Origin: Apostichopus leukothele
Lineage: Eukaryota > Echinodermata > Holothuroidea > Aspidochirotida > Stichopodidae
DNA: 37,112 bases
Assembly (NCBI GenBank): GCA_010014835.2
Contig: JAAAKB020000002.1
Span: forward strand, 239,423-276,534
Direction: 5' to 3'
In this document: positions 10,132-22,175 of the stretch, in pieces
How positions within the stretch are numbered: the first letter of the stretch is position 1
Layout of the letters: every line of letters begins with the position of its first letter
The notes under the pieces: model-generated
Database searches by the model: none
The model's input: only the letters and a program-made list of their open reading frames with translations
Told to the model about the DNA's origin: nothing
Program-made: the position numbers and the translations under genes

Positions 10132-10860
10132 GGGGGGGGAGATAATGGAAAACTATTGATTAGTATACATATTTTTTGGGGAGAATGAGAAGATAAAAAC
10201 AATGGCATCCAAGTGGAAACTTTAACAAGTATAGTTATTGTGATCATCAATTGCATTGTCAGATAATTATGTGGAGTCATTTACAGGCCAGGGGTGGAGG
10301 TGTATGGGGGTGAATGATAGCAATTATCTAATGGATTATATCTAGTTATGGGTAATTCTGTCTTCATGCGGGGGGCAATAATTTATCAGATATCACATTA
10401 TAAAGTGCTATGCAAACTGGTCAAATTGCTAGATACAAGTGCAAAGATGTATAGCCATTCTTTCACACAGAAATAGCAGATAACATTCAAGAGCACTCAA
10501 AACTGCATACGCTACAATTTACCGCTACAAAATTGGAAGAGTCAACTCATTCCCCGTTAAATTGTAATTTCTATCACAAGCTGCATGCGTGTGACTCAGG
10601 TTGTACCATTCTATCGAATGTTTCTACAGCAATAAGCCACAGGATGTAATCATTCTTCAAATTTCCATTGCAATTGATTTTGACAGAAATAGCTTTCATA
10701 CTACAGAAGAGAAAGAACATTTATACATCCCTCTTTAAATGCTGCATCTCGCTCCAACTGCCCATCCTCATCCATACATTCCATCCTACAACCCTTGCAC
10801 TGTAATTCCAAGCTTCTTTGGCATCCCCCATCCTTCAATAACAACTTATCTTACTGTAAA
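10132..10860. other. Intergenic, no gene seen
   Basis: Nothing coding or repetitive recognised beyond the G8 run that borders the gap. Confidence 0.5.
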
Positions 10861-10930
10861 ACTATCTAACAACTGTACTATCTAACAACTTGTACTATCT
10901 AACAACTATCTAACAACTTGTACTATCTAA
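10861..10930. repeat. Short tandem array of ACTATCTAACA-type units
   Basis: ACTATCTAACAACT and its TTGT-extended version repeat about five times immediately before the SINE. The motif CTATCTA also occurs directly after the SINE tail (11179-11190), so the array may be related to the insertion target. Confidence 0.8.
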
Positions 10931-10931
10931 C

Positions 10932-11178
10932 GGAGTGTTAGCTCAGTGTTTAACACCGGTGCCTTTCAATCATAAGGTCCCGAGTTCGAGTCACTCCAAG
11001 ATTAATGTATGTAGTCCAGTTACAGAGTTGTTGACAATTGACAATTCGTAATCATGGACGTTAAAGATGAATCTAAGAGACTGACTTCGGTCAGCTTGCG
11101 GCTTTCATTGGCCAATGAGGCTTCTTCGCGAGTTCCTGCTTGCAGGAGGATCTAAAATACATACAAATACATACAAAT
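10932..11178 (+). mobile_element. tRNA-derived SINE
   Basis: The 5' head resembles a tRNA. GGAGTG at the start can pair with CACTCC near 10998. An A-box (TTAGCTCAGTG, from 10939) and a B-box (GAGTTCGAGTC, near 10984) occur at tRNA spacing, and a CCTT/AAGG anticodon-like stem lies between them. T-arm pairing is poor, so it is not a working tRNA gene. A non-tRNA body of about 180 bp follows, with three consecutive hairpins: CTGAC-TTCG-GTCAG (11081-11094), the palindrome TCATTGGCCAATGA (11105-11118) and TCCTGC-TT-GCAGGA (11134-11147). The element ends in ATACAAATAC-type repeats (about 11155-11178). The body may be one of the conserved SINE central domains, but I cannot say which without a search. 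It would be transcribed by Pol III and mobilised by a partner LINE. Confidence 0.8.
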
Positions 11179-11190
11179 CTATCTATCTAT

Positions 11191-12768
11191 ATGTGTGTGT
11201 GTGAGTGTGTTTGTGTGTACCGAGAGCACAGGAATGGCTTTCGAAACAATTTATCCTAGATAATTAGAGAGTGTTGACATTTATGTCCTATAAGCTTAGA
11301 CTTTTCCTCTTCATTTTTTGAGGAAATAGCCTCTTCATTCTTTTCCGGATGGCCTTCAATTACCCAAAGCTTTAAATGTTTTCTGCTCTGGGGAACAAAT
11401 AAATTAGAGCAGATATTTTACGCTTTCGTGGATTTTCTTATTCTTTTAGGTTTTTCGTTCTTCTTTGTGTTCCCTTCCTTCACTTCTTTTTTTTTACCTT
11501 TCTGTTCTTTTCATGGAGACAAATTACCAATTTTATAAGAGGAACTGTTGAAACTCTTTAACCAAAATGACCAAAAACATTATTTATAGGCCTATATATC
11601 TCTACTGAGAAACATTCTTACTGTACGGTTGTGGAAAAGACATTTCCCCTTCTTTTAATTTAAAGGGTTTTTTTCTTTCTTGATTCCTTCATGCTATAGA
11701 AGGAAAATAAAGATTTGATCTTGTCTAAAATGCTGAAAAACTCGAAGCTTTTAAGAACGGGTGATCGTGCCTGCCGATATATGTGCCTGATAATAGTTGT
11801 AACTGCTGGAGGGAAAATTTCATTACCTGACAGTTATTTACATTAAGGGAGCATTTTAATGTATTTAACCAACAAGTTTACTACACATTTTTTTTGGTCT
11901 GGAATGTAAAATAGCGATTTGCATTTAATTTGCTAAGGGAAGAAACTTTAAGAGTTTTCTACATGTATCAATAATAATTCAACGAGATGGAGTATGCTCT
12001 ATTATTAATTTCCGTTATCTCAAAAGGGTTGAAATAAATAATAATATTTGTAAGAAAGACACATCTTTGTTTCTCGGAGTACCGAAATATAGGGAAAGGA
12101 AGTTTACATATATAATATATCTATGTTAAACACACCATTCCCGGGGCAGGAGGGCACAGAGGAACTTGCACCCAGTTTGGTGAGAACCTCACAAGTGCCC
12201 CTTTTCATAAAAAAAAAGAACAACTCCTTTATGGTGGAAAAGTGTACACTTTTCTGGGCGGGGGAGGGGGGAGTAATTACAAAGTTTCCTTTGGTTGAAC
12301 ATTTTGAAAAATGTGTTATGAAAAATGCATGCTATGTCGCTATGGCAAATAATCTTAAAGAAACGTACCAATCTGACTTTTAAAATAATGATCAAGTATT
12401 ATACAATTGCATATAAGGAAACCAAAAACAGCTACATAAAAAAAAAATTCAAAAAATAAAAATCATATGCAAAAGGTAATTGGATGCGTCGGTAACAGCA
12501 AGTATTATGGTACAAATGTTCAACTAAATCAATCAAATAAGTATTTCATATTCTTTGATAGAATTTGGGAGATGGGATAAATTGTAATATTTTTTTTTTT
12601 TTTCTGTAATACATTTTGTCTTCGACAATGTCTGACTCATTGGGAAATGTTTTTTACTACGGTATCCCATAGGTACCATCATGGAAAAACACATAACTGT
12701 CTACTTTAGTATTGTTCCTTTCCTTTTCTTAACCTAAATTCGTTACTATTCACCCCTTTTTGGGGTTT
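11191..12768. other. Intergenic, no gene seen
   Basis: A GT-rich microsatellite at 11191-11218 follows the SINE. A G-rich stretch at 12256-12273 (GGGCGGGGGAGGGGGG) could form a G-quadruplex. The frame at 12123-12383 that spans it has no domain or splice border. The rest is AT-rich and featureless. Confidence 0.5.
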
Positions 12769-12790
12769 GTGTGTGTGTGTGTGTGTGTGT
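12769..12790. repeat. (GT)n microsatellite
   Basis: About eleven GT units. Confidence 0.9.
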
Positions 12791-13515
12791 ATGACCTTTA
12801 TAACTACGTTCAAATTTAAGTAACATGAGGATAAACATGTTCATAGGCTGATGTTGTTGTTGAGTTTTTTTTTCTTTCTTTTTTTCTTTCTTTTTCAAAG
12901 TAACCCCAAAGTTTTAATTTTAAGGTTAATTGATCGTGATGAAGTTAGTAATAGGGGTGCACACTGCACGGTGCGTGGGACGTGTTTTCTTGTTCCAGTT
13001 AAGTGGTTTTTGATTAGGTTACAATTAAATGACTGGGGACACATCTAAGGAACTGATAACTAATAATTGATGTAATCGAGAAAGAAGAAAAAAAAACAAG
13101 ACACTACGTCCTTAACTAGTATAATTTATCGCCCACACTCAAAACCACATTAACAATGTGTCTGTACCCTTAGGTCTTTGATAAGATTTAACAATTATAA
13201 GGCCCACCGTCGCTCTTCATCGGTATCGAAAGAGTAAAATTAGTTTATCTCATTATTAAAAACATCAAACATTGACCACTGTTGTGGTTGTACCGATCCC
13301 AACCTTTTTTCTTCTCTTTATTCCATGGTTCAGTTATTTCCTCAATAGTACTACTGAAGGGGCAACATGAGTAGTAATAAATAAACGACCATTCTAGCTG
13401 TATTGGAAACATTGTGTGCATGCGTGTTCGTGTGTGTGTAACTATCTTTGTAATATGTAGCAGGTCTTTCTACGTTAAATCAGTGAGAAAGTAACACGTA
13501 ATGCACGCAGCCCAT
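12791..13515. other. Intergenic, no gene seen
   Basis: AT-rich. A T-rich CTTT-like tract lies at 12866-12896. No coding or RNA gene recognised. Confidence 0.5.
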
Positions 13516-13609
13516 TCTAGCTACCGTATACGTCGTGTCTGTTGGTGTAAGACGCAGCTGAGTCTAGCTACTGTATATGCCGTGTCTGTCAGTGTAAGAC
13601 GCAACCGAC
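13516..13609. repeat. 47-bp tandem duplication
   Basis: TCTAGCTACCGTATACGTCG (13516) recurs at 13563 with a few substitutions. Both copies end in GTGTAAGACGCA. The second copy runs straight into the GACG microsatellite. Confidence 0.85.
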
Positions 13610-13705
13610 GGACGGACGGGCTGACGGACGTACGGACTGACGGACGGACGGACGGACGGACGGGTGGACGGATAGATGGATAGACAGATGGACGGGTTGA
13701 CGGAC
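13605..13705. repeat. (GACG)n / (GATA/GACA)n compound microsatellite
   Basis: Imperfect tetranucleotides GACG, then GATG, GATA and GACA. The high CpG density contrasts with the AT-rich surroundings. Predicted proteins across it are pure repeat translations. Confidence 0.92.
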
Positions 13706-14939
13706 AAACATTACATGTATGTATATGAGAGAATGAAATTGGGTTGTGGTTTGTCATCTCGGGGGTAATTGAAAGTACATCACCTTTGAATGTTTATTCG
13801 GGGTCATTGCTGTCTGTGTCTACTGGGTCTGGGGAATTAAACAGTCATGATTAGCTCGAAATGGAAAAAGAAAATCTCAAAATTACTTCCATATAAATTG
13901 AGAAAACATAAATGAATAAGAAAAACTCCCTCCATCATCGCTAATACACATAACATTTTTGGAAATTGCTATCGATACATTTGTTGGGTGCCTTTCAAAT
14001 TTGATATCAACTGATATGCTCTGACTTTGGAAATGATCAAACATTTCATCGATATGAGAAAGAGAAAAATGTTTTTTTAGTATAAAACACAAATCCCAAC
14101 GGAAAATTTCGTCGTCGTCTCCGATCAATATGAATTAATAATGAAAAGTACCTCGAATATTCTGTATCACATAACTGCATATTGTTATTATTGTGATTTT
14201 TTATCATCCTGAAATCACTGATTCGACTGCAATACTTCATTTTAATCTTTTCATTTTAATTGTTATCTTACACAGATATCTATTTGTTTGGCATCCATTA
14301 CAATTTTTGTTTTAAAAATGAAATGTTGGTAGGTCTGTTTTAAATCAAGCTTCCTCCCTCCCCCCTCCCCCTCCCTTCCTTTTGGAGTGTCCATCTTGTC
14401 TGCATACCTCATATTATGCTCTAAAGGCATCACCCTTTATCTCAGAGAGATTTTCATTGACATTACTGACACATTTCGATTAAATATTCTTCGGTCCGTG
14501 CGCCTGATGTGAATGAAATAAATCATATCTGTTACTTTTGAAACAAATGCGATTCGTCAAGCAATTTCGTTGAATGAAATAAATGAATAAGAAAAAAACA
14601 AGCAAGGCAGCGGGATAAAAAAAATGCATTAATTTCGTAAGATTAATGGAAACTTTTTATTTTCATTATACTTAGTAAAATCAATGAGCAGAAAGCATTA
14701 GTCTGTGTTCATTGACCAAGCGACTCCATATGTAATTTCAAAGTGGACGGATAAGACTAAATACTCTTTTTTGCTTTTTCGTTTATTTTATAACTATCGG
14801 TTTTTCGCAGTGTAAAATCTCAAACGGTTATGAATGTCGAAGGGTTGAATGGATTTAGTTTTAAAATCCAGAGGTGAGAAAAGTTGATAGCTAATGTTAA
14901 TGGACAGAGAATTGTATACATTCATGTTACCCTTGACGA
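13706..14939. other. Intergenic, no gene seen
   Basis: AT-rich. A minus-strand frame at 13883-14128 is open for 81 codons but has no recognisable motif or clear splice context. A CT-rich run lies at 14352-14380. Confidence 0.45.
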
Positions 14940-15420
14940 TATCCATTGCATCAATTAAACTTGTCATAGACGCATCGTGCGTTTATGGGTCACGTGGTGC
15001 GATACAGTGCGCGTTACTATGGTGAAGCCACGAGGAGTTTAAAAAAAGCCCAAGAAGAATAGAGAGTGATTCTGGGTACTTTACTGATCCCGTTATCTCT
15101 CATACGATATTCATTTGCTTTCGTAAACGTGTACTGGATGTATCATAACTTATGAGCCAAAGTGACTACTGTGTGTTACTATGGTGATACATAGCCGTTG
15201 AAAATAAAAAGAGAGACATCCATTCTGTGTGACCGACATTCAGTCATATATCTCACGTTTGATTTGTGTCCAATTGCTTCCATTAACGCATCATAGACGC
15301 AACGTGTATGCGTAAGTGGACCAATATTGTGCGTTCCTATGGTGATGACTCAAGAGTTATTGACGGAAAAAAAGGACATTTTTATTCTGGGTATTATCCA
15401 CTGTATATACCTCTATAGTA
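14940..15420. repeat. Three degenerate direct repeats of about 160 bp
   Basis: The phrase GTTACTATGGTGA occurs at 15013 and 15175, and as GTTCCTATGGTGA at 15333 (spacing 162 and 158). In each unit a CATAGACGCA(A/T)CGTG-like phrase or a relic of it lies upstream, and an A-rich run then ATTCTGGGTA-like text lies downstream. Divergence is high, so this is an old tandem array or a multi-unit mobile element relic. Confidence 0.75.
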
Positions 15421-16128
15421 TAGGTTCGTATTAAATCGTGTTATCAGTGACAGATTTATACCTTATTAGGCCCAAAACTTAATGCAAAGAATTGCATGAA
15501 TGCCCCGCACTAATGTACAATAGCTATCAATGCGTGTGTCAGATCGATTAGTCAGAATTATTATGACGTTATGACGTGTATACATATAGCACCTTTTGCA
15601 CAAGGCAAGAGGGGTTACCATAGTACTTGGATAAATGGCTTCAAGAAATGGGACACTCGCTTTAATACAACAAAAATGCAGTTTAGTAAATGTAATAAAA
15701 TTCTGAAGCCTTTTGGTATCTATGGTATATCTATTGGTAAAATACGAGTCCCATGCATGCACTAAATATAGTCGATATAAGAATATTTCTGCATTCTATA
15801 ATAAAAGTTACTCCTGTCAGCCATTTTGTAGTCTAAGAGTTTAAGGAGGATAGCACGAAAGAGCAAACATAGATAATTATCAGGAAAAAGGAAAAGAGCA
15901 ACAAAAAATAATAGGAAAAGAAAAAATAACATAAACGGCTGCATTTTAAGATTTGTTTCGATTCACAAATGATTTCGAGTTGGTTAGCATCATGTTTGAT
16001 CTCTAGAGTAAGGCAAAATATGTCACCAAAACAGAACTAGCATTGTTCGATACAGGTGACAAACGCCTACAGTGGAATTACAACCTTCCTTACCGGTTTT
16101 GAACCTCTGGACATACAATCAGCAATCA
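15421..16128. other. Intergenic, no gene seen
   Basis: AT-rich unique-looking sequence. Short frames on both strands overlap each other and show no domain. Confidence 0.5.
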
Positions 16129-16152
16129 TAGCATAGTGGTTAGGGTGTCCGC
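16129..16152 (+). mobile_element. Truncated tRNA-like SINE head
   Basis: TAGCATAGTGG-TTAGGGTGTCC matches the Pol III A-box pattern and the start of many tRNA-derived SINEs. The match ends abruptly at CCGC where an (AT)n tract begins (16153). No B-box follows. It differs from the head of the SINE at 10932, so it is a different family. Confidence 0.5.
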
Positions 16153-16218
16153 ATATAAATATTTATTTATATAAATATATATATAGATATAAAGATATAT
16201 ATATATATAGATATATAG
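16153..16218. repeat. AT-rich microsatellite
   Basis: ATATAAATA and ATATATAGATA units that begin exactly where the SINE-like head is cut off. Confidence 0.85.
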
Positions 16219-16669
16219 AATTAGATCAAGATAGCACTCCAATAGTGCAAATCAGTTCACAATTACAATGGAGATTAAACAATTTGGTTTTAGTTTCTCT
16301 CTTGTACTTTGTGAAATGGAAACTTGATTCTTTAGTTTATTATTCTAATGCCTTAAAATAGCTTTCTATGTTGATGTTGACATGTTTAAATATAGATTTA
16401 TACATTATATAAACAAAAAAACAGAGCTCATCTCAAAGTGTCGCCGTGTCAACAAAGCGCCCGACCGTGCTAGAAAGAAATAACATGTTAAGGTCACATA
16501 CACGAATGTTCATGTCCAGTTGTCTGGTGATCGCAGCACAATGCAGGCGTGAAACTTGAGTAACAACATGCTGTAAGTTACCGTATAGGTAGACTATATT
16601 ATGTACTTGCTCTACTTTTATGTATTGAGCACTTTTGCAACAGGAAATGAACATCTGAATCTTTGTTAT

Positions 16670-16671
16670 AT

Positions 16672-16708
<37 letters not shown>

Positions 16709-16716
16709 TAGATACG

Positions 16717-16748
<32 letters not shown>

Positions 16749-16751
16749 TAT
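16670..16751. repeat. (GACA)n / (GATA)n microsatellite
   Basis: Two GACA blocks (about 16677-16707 and 16727-16747) separated by GATA units and one GATACGTA interruption. Minus-strand frames across it are repeat translations. Confidence 0.93.
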
Positions 16752-19700
16752 ATGCTAATCCAGCGCAGAACTAAGTAGGTCGCATTGACTTCATTGCCAT
16801 GCCAACAGTCGTCTCCTATAAAAAGTTTCAATTCCTGCTACTCCTTGTTACTATTCTGTGATCAGACACAGAAGAAGAGCTAGTTTTGCTCGAAAGCTCT
16901 GCAAAATCAAACATTCCAATCACTCTTTTAATTTAAATAGATATTATTTACTATACACTCTTGACAAGGGACTTAGTCGTTTTAACATTCTATATAGTGG
17001 AGTTTACGTAGGATATTTTCATTTCAAATGATGTATACGTATATATACAATTTATGTATTATAGATCAATATATGATAAAGATATATAGCCCTCTGTCTT
17101 ATGCATAGCCTATATAAACTGCCCTACGTCTATACTGTCCCTGATTGTCATGATTCTCTGCGAAATTGAAACCATCCAAAGTAGATGGATTCTCATTCAA
17201 ACTTGTGAGACTTCTGAAAGTTACATAAACAGCTGTGAGGATATCATCAGTTTTGATTACAAATACTGGAGGCTGATGCGTGCGCACATACATCAATATA
17301 AAAACGCCACTCAAGAACTCTGTCGGGAATTGCCGTTGCCCCCTAGCCCTTAAAAATTTTGGATTCTGTAAAATAAATAAAAGAGAAATCCGTTTCATTA
17401 CGGCCAGATTGCTTTAAAATGAAGTTAATATCTGCCAAGTGTGACAGCCATGCAATGGCTAATGCTATTGTGTGTAATCAGGTTCTGTGATTGGTGAAAC
17501 AGTTGCGTTACCAAGACAACAGAAGAATAGAACTTCACTTAAAATGACAGGACAACTTTTATTATTAAGTTGATAGTGCGTGATTTCCAATTGGCAATGG
17601 TGTTTTGTTTTATAGTGATGTCATAAGTTAAAGCGGTATATCCTGACCATTTGCTTGAAAGTTACTAATACTCTGTCTAAGTGAAAAGCGAGGCAGAGTT
17701 CTCTCTGTTGCAAGTAATATGACATCAAAGTTTTATGCATTGTTCTTATGGGTTTTTTTTTGTTTTCCAGAAATCATATTCATAGCAGCAAATTTATTCA
17801 ACCAATTGCAAAAAGTGTCAAAATTTTACATAAGTTAAGATCAAGAAAACTTAAATGAATTGTCAGTTCTAATTTTTTCTCCAGAATTTTTTCCATCTAA
17901 AAATTGGGACAAATATAAGGTACAACTCAGCTTGAACATAATTGTCAGTTTTGTTTTAAACAAAGAGAGGTTGAATGAGAAGGAGGTGGGGGGGGGGTGG
18001 GGGTGGAGGATTGGGTGGTAGGAGTGTATGCACAGGAAATACATTAATGGTACTTGACAGGTCATCTTTAAATTGCTTTGCACCCTTAAAGTGTTAAATT
18101 GAACAAACTATATGGTGTGTATTTACTTGATAATTTGAAGGCTTAACAAATTACACACAGATATGGCATACAGACTGATCAAAGCAGATTGTAGGTGTGT
18201 GGTGGGTGTTAGTTCTTCAAATGTAGGAGCTGTATAGGGTATTTGCGTAGGTTCATTTTGGTACCACTGTAAAGCCAGAGGGAGTATGGTGTTGATATAT
18301 GATATATTGAAAGGAGATATTGAAGTTTAAGTGGAGACAAATCTGTAACAAACATATTAACATCTGTCTTACTTAAAGTAGAAATAAGGGACCTTAAAAA
18401 CCTGTTAATAGTATCTTCGGCCTAGCTGTTTTAAAGTGTAACAAAATGGTCACCAATTAGAGCCTCGTAGTGATGTATACATATGTGTGCTATGATGAAG
18501 ACAGGGCAATGGGGCTCTTCAGACATGCCCACAGAGCAACAGAGGGCGCTGTCATATAATTGGTCCTATCTAGTTCTGTGCAAAGCCTATCATTGCAGAT
18601 CACAATGGTACCATGAACTGATCACTAGTAGTATCAATTGGTACATAATTGCTGAAAAGAGAGATCTTTTGAAACATATTTTCAACGTAGGTTGAAGTCA
18701 CGCTGATTTAATTAAGCAACTTTAACTTTACTTTGGCAAAACTGCTTAAGTGGAACTAAGCACCATATAGTCAATCACCCAGGGCTTAATGAGCACATGA
18801 ATGCGATCAGAATTATTTTACTTCAGAGATCGTTTATAAACAGCACATATCATGCGTGACAATAAGACAGATCAGGCACATTAGAACCGATATGACGGCC
18901 CTCTGTTGAAATGCTTGAGTATGCCCACATTGTTGAAACTCAGTTTATAAATGGTAGTACAGTAGTCATAGGCCACAAAGCAGACACAGTGCACATGTCT
19001 ACTGACCAGGGCCGTATGACGGTTAGACTGTGAGTATGGTAGTGGCATGGAAACCATGTATGGATGTAAATACATCCCTTGTAAATGTCCAGGTATTTGT
19101 TAGAGATGTCAGACAACTCTGTAAAGTGCCCATGGTCTGAGTCAAGAGGGATATTAGCAATTTATTACTGTTCTTATCTGTGACATTTACAAGCAAGAGC
19201 TGTCAGTTAGAATTGGTTTGAAGAAGAGCAGGAGGACTTTTGACCCAGAGAGCGCAGTAAGAAGGGGGCCCACAATATCTCTTAACTCTTGTCTCTCTGT
19301 ACTCACTTTACAAAAATGTATGATTGCAAATCAATGCAATCAACAACAACAACAAAAAATGTTGAATCAAAAGTTGTTTGAAGAAAAGGTTTTCAAAGAC
19401 CTTGTCTAGGCATTATACTATTCAAATTTATGTGTCTAAACATATTTAATAAGAAGAAAAACCACTCATTGATTTTATATTAAAGGTGTATTGAACATAG
19501 TTTAGCAATTAATTTATGAAATAGAAATGATATGTGGAATTCTGCATCTCGTCCATACATATTGTGGGTATAGCTACTTCACATGGAAAATAGCACTTAC
19601 GATCTGTTTCATAATTTTTGTGGTGGATCCCGTTGGATTAGTATAATTTATATACTTTGGACAGTGAATATATATTATATTACACAGTATATACATATAA

Positions 19701-22011
19701 ATACATACATAATTATATGCTTTAACCCAGGGGGTGGAATCGAAATTGATCATTTACCGCAATGAGATTCTGTACCCAATCCTTAGGCCGTAGCACTTAT
19801 TAATATGCCCGCACTCTTGACAGAAATGGGAAGGTTACATTACATTTGGATACAAGAAACATGTGCATAAATTGTCCATCCATGTAATGTTGAACATTGG
19901 CCCGTACCTTCCCCATGTTTACATTCCGCCTTGCCTCAATGTTTCATGGGCAAGTTGGGCAACATTAATATGGTTGTAAGGACCTACTCTCGGGCCTCAT
20001 CTGCCCATCTTTGCCTTAAAACAGTAGTACATATGTTACTGTACTGGTGATCATTAATCTCCTATTGGATGTTTGATTGACCTTTGAACTGCATTACCAT
20101 GAGGTTTGTACTCATGGGTTAAAGTGCACTTCCTCTTTCTGTAGAAACTAACATTTCAAGTGAAGAAGTTAATGAAATAATTCTCAGTTTTGTTTTAGAT
20201 CCTCTTCCAAATTAACTTCACTGATATATAATCAATTCACTAATTCTGTTCGGGCATAAAATGACATCTCATATTCCCATTTCCTCTTTTGATCCCTTGC
20301 CTGATGACAAAAAGAATCTTTTGTGATGGTAGTGGCCTGTGTGAGTGCGTGTGTGTGTGTAAATGTGCGTGATGATGTGATGCATAAGCTGGTAGACGTG
20401 ATAACTCAAAAACATTCATGGTGTATCAATTCACTTGTTTTTCGTGGAACTGTATCGTTTTCGATGGATGTCAAAGGTGACTTGAGAACGATAGTCAAAG
20501 TCGGAAGCTTTAGTTTTAATAAGAAGATTAAACATTACTTTAGACCTAAATCCTATTGCTTTACTGGGTGAAATCTCAAATATATACTCTCAACTACATG
20601 TAGGCTCAGCGTTTTGATAGGCAATATAGGCTGTTCATACTAGTTATTTCTAAATGTACCTCTCACACCCTGGAATTGATGAAACAGTAATTACACACAG
20701 TGAGAGCGCAAAGTCCAAACACCGTAAATAGTAGTTTAGTACCTTAACTTGATTCTAAATAAAATGAGTGCGCTTCAGTTCAAGCAGCTTCATGAAATTG
20801 GTCACAGACGACACGATTGTCAGCTTTATAAATCCAGTATAGTACATTCATCCAAATTGCAGTTGATCAAGCTAAGACACCTAATAAGCATTCTTTTAGT
20901 GGATGATAAAAATATTAATTAGTTTTTTTAATTAATAATTAATAAGTTAGTAATGAGTTTAGAAATGCATGAATGCTTATATGATTCTGAAAATGTCATC
21001 ATCCACACACAATTTACTTACAATTTACTTACAATCACATGCAAAATTGAACATGAATTCCTCCCCCCCCCCCACCCTCCCCCTTCTTTCTGCACTACTT
21101 TAAATGAAATTCGACATAAGTAGCAGATAATGACCCTACATTGCTTTTTACAGGATTTTACTATCAAATAGCAAAATCCACTGCCTTTCAAGTTGAGAAC
21201 TGTTTTACTATAAGGCCTAACAGCCGGTTTGAATGAGAAGATACGCTCTTGAAGATCAATTCTTCTCTCTATGATAAAATGATGAAAAATGAAGAAAGGA
21301 AAAAACACGAAATATGAGTGTAAGACAAAATGCTCCCACACACACACACAAGAAAACGGGAGAGAAGAAGAGAAAAAAATATGGAAATGATGCGAAACTT
21401 ATTCATCCTTTGAGGATATGAAGAGGATGATGACTCACTCATGAAATGTTCTCAAGGAGAAACATTCAAATCCGAATCTCACGAATGTCACTCTTCATTA
21501 ATGTTCATCTGAAGGAAGAATTATTACAAGGGGCTCTGTGAAGAATGAAGTTGGCTTGTCTGTCTGGATAATTTGTGTTTATATATACTTCACATTTTAG
21601 TCTCTCTGTAGTTAACTTGATTATGCTCTTGAAAATTTCCATCGGATTCAATATTTGAACACCCCTGTTCGTTGGTGAGTAACCAAAAAAATCGTTAAGA
21701 AGGACGAAAAAAAAGATTAAGCAAAAAAAGAAAATGGAATAAGATAAAGGAAAAGGAAATGATATTAAAATATAAATGATCAAGAATTATAATGTATTAA
21801 GTAAACTCATGAATTTGACATGAAATGTTATCTCTTCTGCATTTAAGTTACTAAACGTAACAATATATTGTGATTCTATTGTTGAAGTAAAATGATCACA
21901 TGTGCGTCACAGTATCCTGTTAATATGTTTATTTTGAAATTAAATCTTTCACTTTAATGAATGTAGGTGTGTGTTTGTTTGTGTTTGATTATTTACTTTG
22001 TTTACTTAAAT
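16752..22011. other. Long intergenic or intronic stretch, no gene supported
   Basis: This may include undetected 5' exons or introns of the gene whose exons begin at 23467. A G-rich run (17986-18004) and a C10 run (21063-21073) are present, as are short (GT)n (20340-20360) and (CA)n (21336-21350). The minus-strand frame at 17099-17398 follows an acceptor-like TTTTACAG but has no matching donor or known domain. At 18888-18905 and about 19008-19025 short segments around ACGGCCCT/AGGGCCGT are inverted. Confidence 0.4.
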
Positions 22012-22175
22012 TTTCTTGAATCTGTCATTATTGCTGTTGGGTCCGTGTTTACTTTTTTTGCATATTATTATCCAGTTAAATACAACACTTTGTAGGTTTC
22101 TTGAATCTGTCATGATTGCTGTCGGGTATTTGTTAATTCTCTTTGCATATCGTTAGCCAGTTAAATACAACACGG
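22012..22175. repeat. 85-bp tandem duplication
   Basis: TTTCTTGAATCTGTCAT begins at 22012 and again at 22097. Both copies run through a ATTGCTGT(T/C)GGGT phrase to CCAGTTAAATACAACAC. The copies differ at roughly a tenth of positions. No coding content. Confidence 0.9.

Noticed and set aside
9830-10280. Poly-Ser, poly-His, poly-Ile or poly-Met frames over the ATC tract
   Set aside because: Microsatellite translations running through an N gap.
10932-11000. A functional tRNA gene
   Set aside because: A- and B-boxes and part of the acceptor pairing are present, but the T-stem and anticodon stem do not pair properly and the sequence continues into a SINE body.
13501-13757. Frames rich in RTDGRTDG or PSVRPS
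   Set aside because: Translations of the GACG microsatellite.
13883-14128. 81-residue minus-strand frame of mixed composition
   Set aside because: Protein-like at first sight but AT-rich, unframed by good splice sites, with no recognised motif.
16433-16831. 132-residue minus-strand frame with LSVCLSVYLS repeats
   Set aside because: The middle is the GACA microsatellite and the flanks show no motif or splice context.
17099-17398. Minus-strand 99-residue frame following an acceptor-like TTTTACAG
   Set aside because: No matching donor, no known domain and no partner exon. It remains possible but unsupported.
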